Both the position numbers and the translations under genes were made by a program. Below the pieces are notes generated by a model. The model had not been told where the DNA came from. It saw only the letters and a list, made by a program, of their open reading frames with translations, and did not search any database. From contig JAFKGK010000014.1 in assembly GCA_017307165.1 (NCBI GenBank), positions 58,517-122,516 on the forward strand: a stretch of DNA of 64,000 nt, in the 5' to 3' direction. Within the stretch, counting starts at the first letter, position 1, and the number at the start of each line of letters is the position of its first letter. The stretch is from Candidatus Melainabacteria bacterium (GTDB lineage Bacteria > Cyanobacteriota > Vampirovibrionia > Obscuribacterales > Obscuribacteraceae). Below, in pieces: positions 62,808-64,000 of this stretch.

Positions 62808-63818
62808 ATCAACCGATGGATCCGCTGGCGCAGCGTCATTGACAGGAGCAGCCTCCGGCTCGGCCTTTTTACGGCCAAAAAGCTTACCAATCGCTGCAGC
62901 ACCAGCTGCAATGATCACGATGATAAACTTTTTCATTACCAAAAGCAGCCCCAGAGCCCATTTCCACAGTCCACCCAAGACACCGAACTTGGCTGCAGCA
63001 GCCATAGCGCCGCCCCCCAAGATCAGCCCGGCAAGCCCATAGCCAGCCGCCTTATCCTTACCAGGCACATACTCTGCATAAGAATGACCTTTGATAAACG
63101 AAGTCTCTTTGAGCAAATTGGCAATCTTGCCTTTGTTTTCTTCCAAATTATCAGGGCCAGTGATGAGATTCATCGAAAGCACGCCACGCCGCCCCAGCAT
63201 TCTGGTGTTGTAATTGATATCGACGACGGGAGCCTCGGCCTTATCTTCCTCTTTGACTTGGATAGCCCACACCACCTGATGCTTGGCCTTGTCATAGCGT
63301 GGTTTTTCAGCCCAATCACCAACAAAGATCGGCGGCAATTTCATATCAGCCCGCTCTTCGTTTTGAGCCTTTGTGCCCTCTTTGTAGCTTTCTAAGATCT
63401 CGTTGGCATTGAGCTTATCGGCATCATCATCGTTGACATAGCCTACATCTTCAAAGCGGCAGACCACCAAAAAGTCTTGCTTTTGGTCACGCGGCACAAA
63501 TATACCTAGCACACCTTGAGTATTGCTGCCTTGCCTTTTCAAAAAGGCTTGTGCTTTGTCAGCAGGGACAAACTCGTAGTCAGGTCCCATCTGCACACGG
63601 GCCAGTCTCTCGCCAAGAATGATCTCTTTTTTGCCATCTTTACCACCGGCCTCGACAAAGTCGCCTTTGCCACTATCGGCAGTGCTTTTACTGACAGCAG
63701 TTTGAGCAGTCGGGGCGCTCTTTGCCGCCAAAGCCTCGTAAGAGATGGAAATGCTGATAGCCGCTGCAAGAGGCAGACACATTGCCGAAGAAACCAACAA
63801 AAAATGCGAGAACCTCAT
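62799..63818 (-). CDS. DUF2167-family membrane-anchored protein
   Basis: The ATG at 63818 has AAGGTGG five bases upstream; the longer frame to 63911 crosses into the insertion element and is rejected. A signal peptide (MRFSHFLLVSSAMCLPLAAA) is followed by a roughly 230-residue exported domain with the family patterns GVLGIFVPRDQKQDFLVVCR, FEDVGYVNDDDADKLNANEI and VVWAIQVKEEDKAEAPVVDI. Two hydrophobic segments (about 258-310) and a Lys/Ala/Pro-rich tail end the protein. DUF2167 proteins have no known function. The stop codon lies inside intergenic element copy D. The upstream side is cut by an IS element 34 bp before the start. Confidence 0.82.
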   Translation of the reverse strand: MRFSHFLLVSSAMCLPLAAAISISISYEALAAKSAPTAQTAVSKSTADSGKGDFVEAGGKDGKKEIILGERLARVQMGPDYEFVPADKAQAFLKRQGSNTQGVLGIFVPRDQKQDFLVVCRFEDVGYVNDDDADKLNANEILESYKEGTKAQNEERADMKLPPIFVGDWAEKPRYDKAKHQVVWAIQVKEEDKAEAPVVDINYNTRMLGRRGVLSMNLITGPDNLEENKGKIANLLKETSFIKGHSYAEYVPGKDKAAGYGLAGLILGGGAMAAAAKFGVLGGLWKWALGLLLVMKKFIIVIIAAGAAAIGKLFGRKKAEPEAAPVNDAAPADPSVDGP

Positions 63819-63852
63819 TGCAACCACCTTTACATAACGACGTGCATCAAAG

Positions 63853-64000
63853 TGACCCCACCCCCAAATCTTGAACCAAGCCAAGTAGACGATTGAACAT
63901 ATTTGAGTCATAGTTTCAATCAGTCAGGAGAAGGTCGAAATGAAAAAGAGTCGATTCACGGATGAACAGATAGTCACGATTCTCAGAGAGTCTGAGGCGG
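63853..64000 (+). mobile_element. Left end of an IS3-family insertion sequence (cut by the window edge)
   Basis: A probable terminal repeat starts TGACCCCACCCCCAAATCTT at 63853; TG-starting ends are usual for IS3-family elements. The transposase OrfA follows at 63940. The right end is outside the window, so I cannot compare the repeats or find the target duplication. Confidence 0.65.
63940..64000 (+). CDS. IS3-family transposase OrfA, N-terminal part
   Basis: The first 20 codons read MKKSRFTDEQIVTILRESEA, the typical start of the OrfA helix-turn-helix of IS3-family (IS407/IS51-like) elements, which binds the terminal repeats. GGAG lies 10 nt before the ATG. The gene continues past the window edge, where OrfB with the DDE catalytic domain is expected by frameshifting. 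Confidence 0.85.
   Translation, partial: MKKSRFTDEQIVTILRESEA

Overview
The window looks like a chromosomal segment of a diderm bacterium with a moderate, roughly 50% G+C content (judged by eye, not computed). An outer-membrane TolC-like factor with its HlyD and MFS partners shows that an outer membrane is present. Most starts have GGAG/AGGA-type ribosome binding sites, and many operon neighbours are coupled by 4-nt ATGA/GTGA/TTGA overlaps. The unusual density of long, exported tetratricopeptide (TPR) proteins, the bifunctional-nuclease (DUF151) protein and the stand-alone TadE/TadG-like pseudopilins would fit a non-photosynthetic cyanobacterial relative (Melainabacteria/Vampirovibrionia, Obscuribacter-like). 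This placement is an inference, at roughly even odds. I found no rRNA, tRNA or CRISPR array.

Layout. 1-6.6 kb: a leftward coupled operon of a 1070-aa exported PDZ-like/TPR protein, a 500-aa paralogue of its C-terminal half, a protein with a PD-(D/E)XK-like nuclease motif, and a gene cut by the window edge. 6.7-10.5 kb: a GH85 endo-beta-N-acetylglucosaminidase, a TPR protein and a DUF151 protein. 10.5-14 kb: a membrane TPR protein, a tiny membrane peptide and a DUF6880-like protein, with two copies of a structured intergenic repeat. 14-18.1 kb: three leftward Tad-type pseudopilin-like genes. 18.1-21 kb: a di-heme (DHOR) cytochrome, a membrane protein and a decayed FAD oxidase. 21-22.6 kb: an HTH/PIN toxin-antitoxin pair and an ICMT-like methyltransferase. 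22.6-26.5 kb: three exported TPR proteins. 26.6-28.9 kb: a nest of small membrane proteins. 28.9-36.4 kb: a membrane EEP phosphatase/nuclease, a coupled TPR plus 1392-aa PDZ-like/TPR pair, and a lipoprotein.

36.5-49.5 kb is a housekeeping and stress-response stretch. It holds a zinc alcohol dehydrogenase, glutathione peroxidase, an NTF2-like protein, an SDR divergent from a TetR regulator, a Sel1-repeat protein fused to a degenerate esterase, a GNAT/DinB pair divergent from an HxlR regulator, a thioesterase, and an SDR under a TetR-type operator. 49.6-53.9 kb is a three-gene tripartite efflux operon. 54-64 kb holds a further TPR protein, an NlpC/P60-like protein, a Cys-rich-domain protein, ribosomal protein L33 behind a Fur/Zur-like palindrome, low-complexity secreted proteins, an aldo-keto reductase with a PadR regulator, a DUF2167 protein, and the left end of an IS3-family element.

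The most interesting items are: the dispersed structured intergenic element (four copies, one supplying a stop codon); the family of giant exported PDZ-like/TPR proteins; L33 with an altered zinc site behind a palindrome; the Sel1-esterase fusion with Cys in place of the nucleophile Ser; and two near-identical signal-peptide coding segments in otherwise diverged tandem genes.
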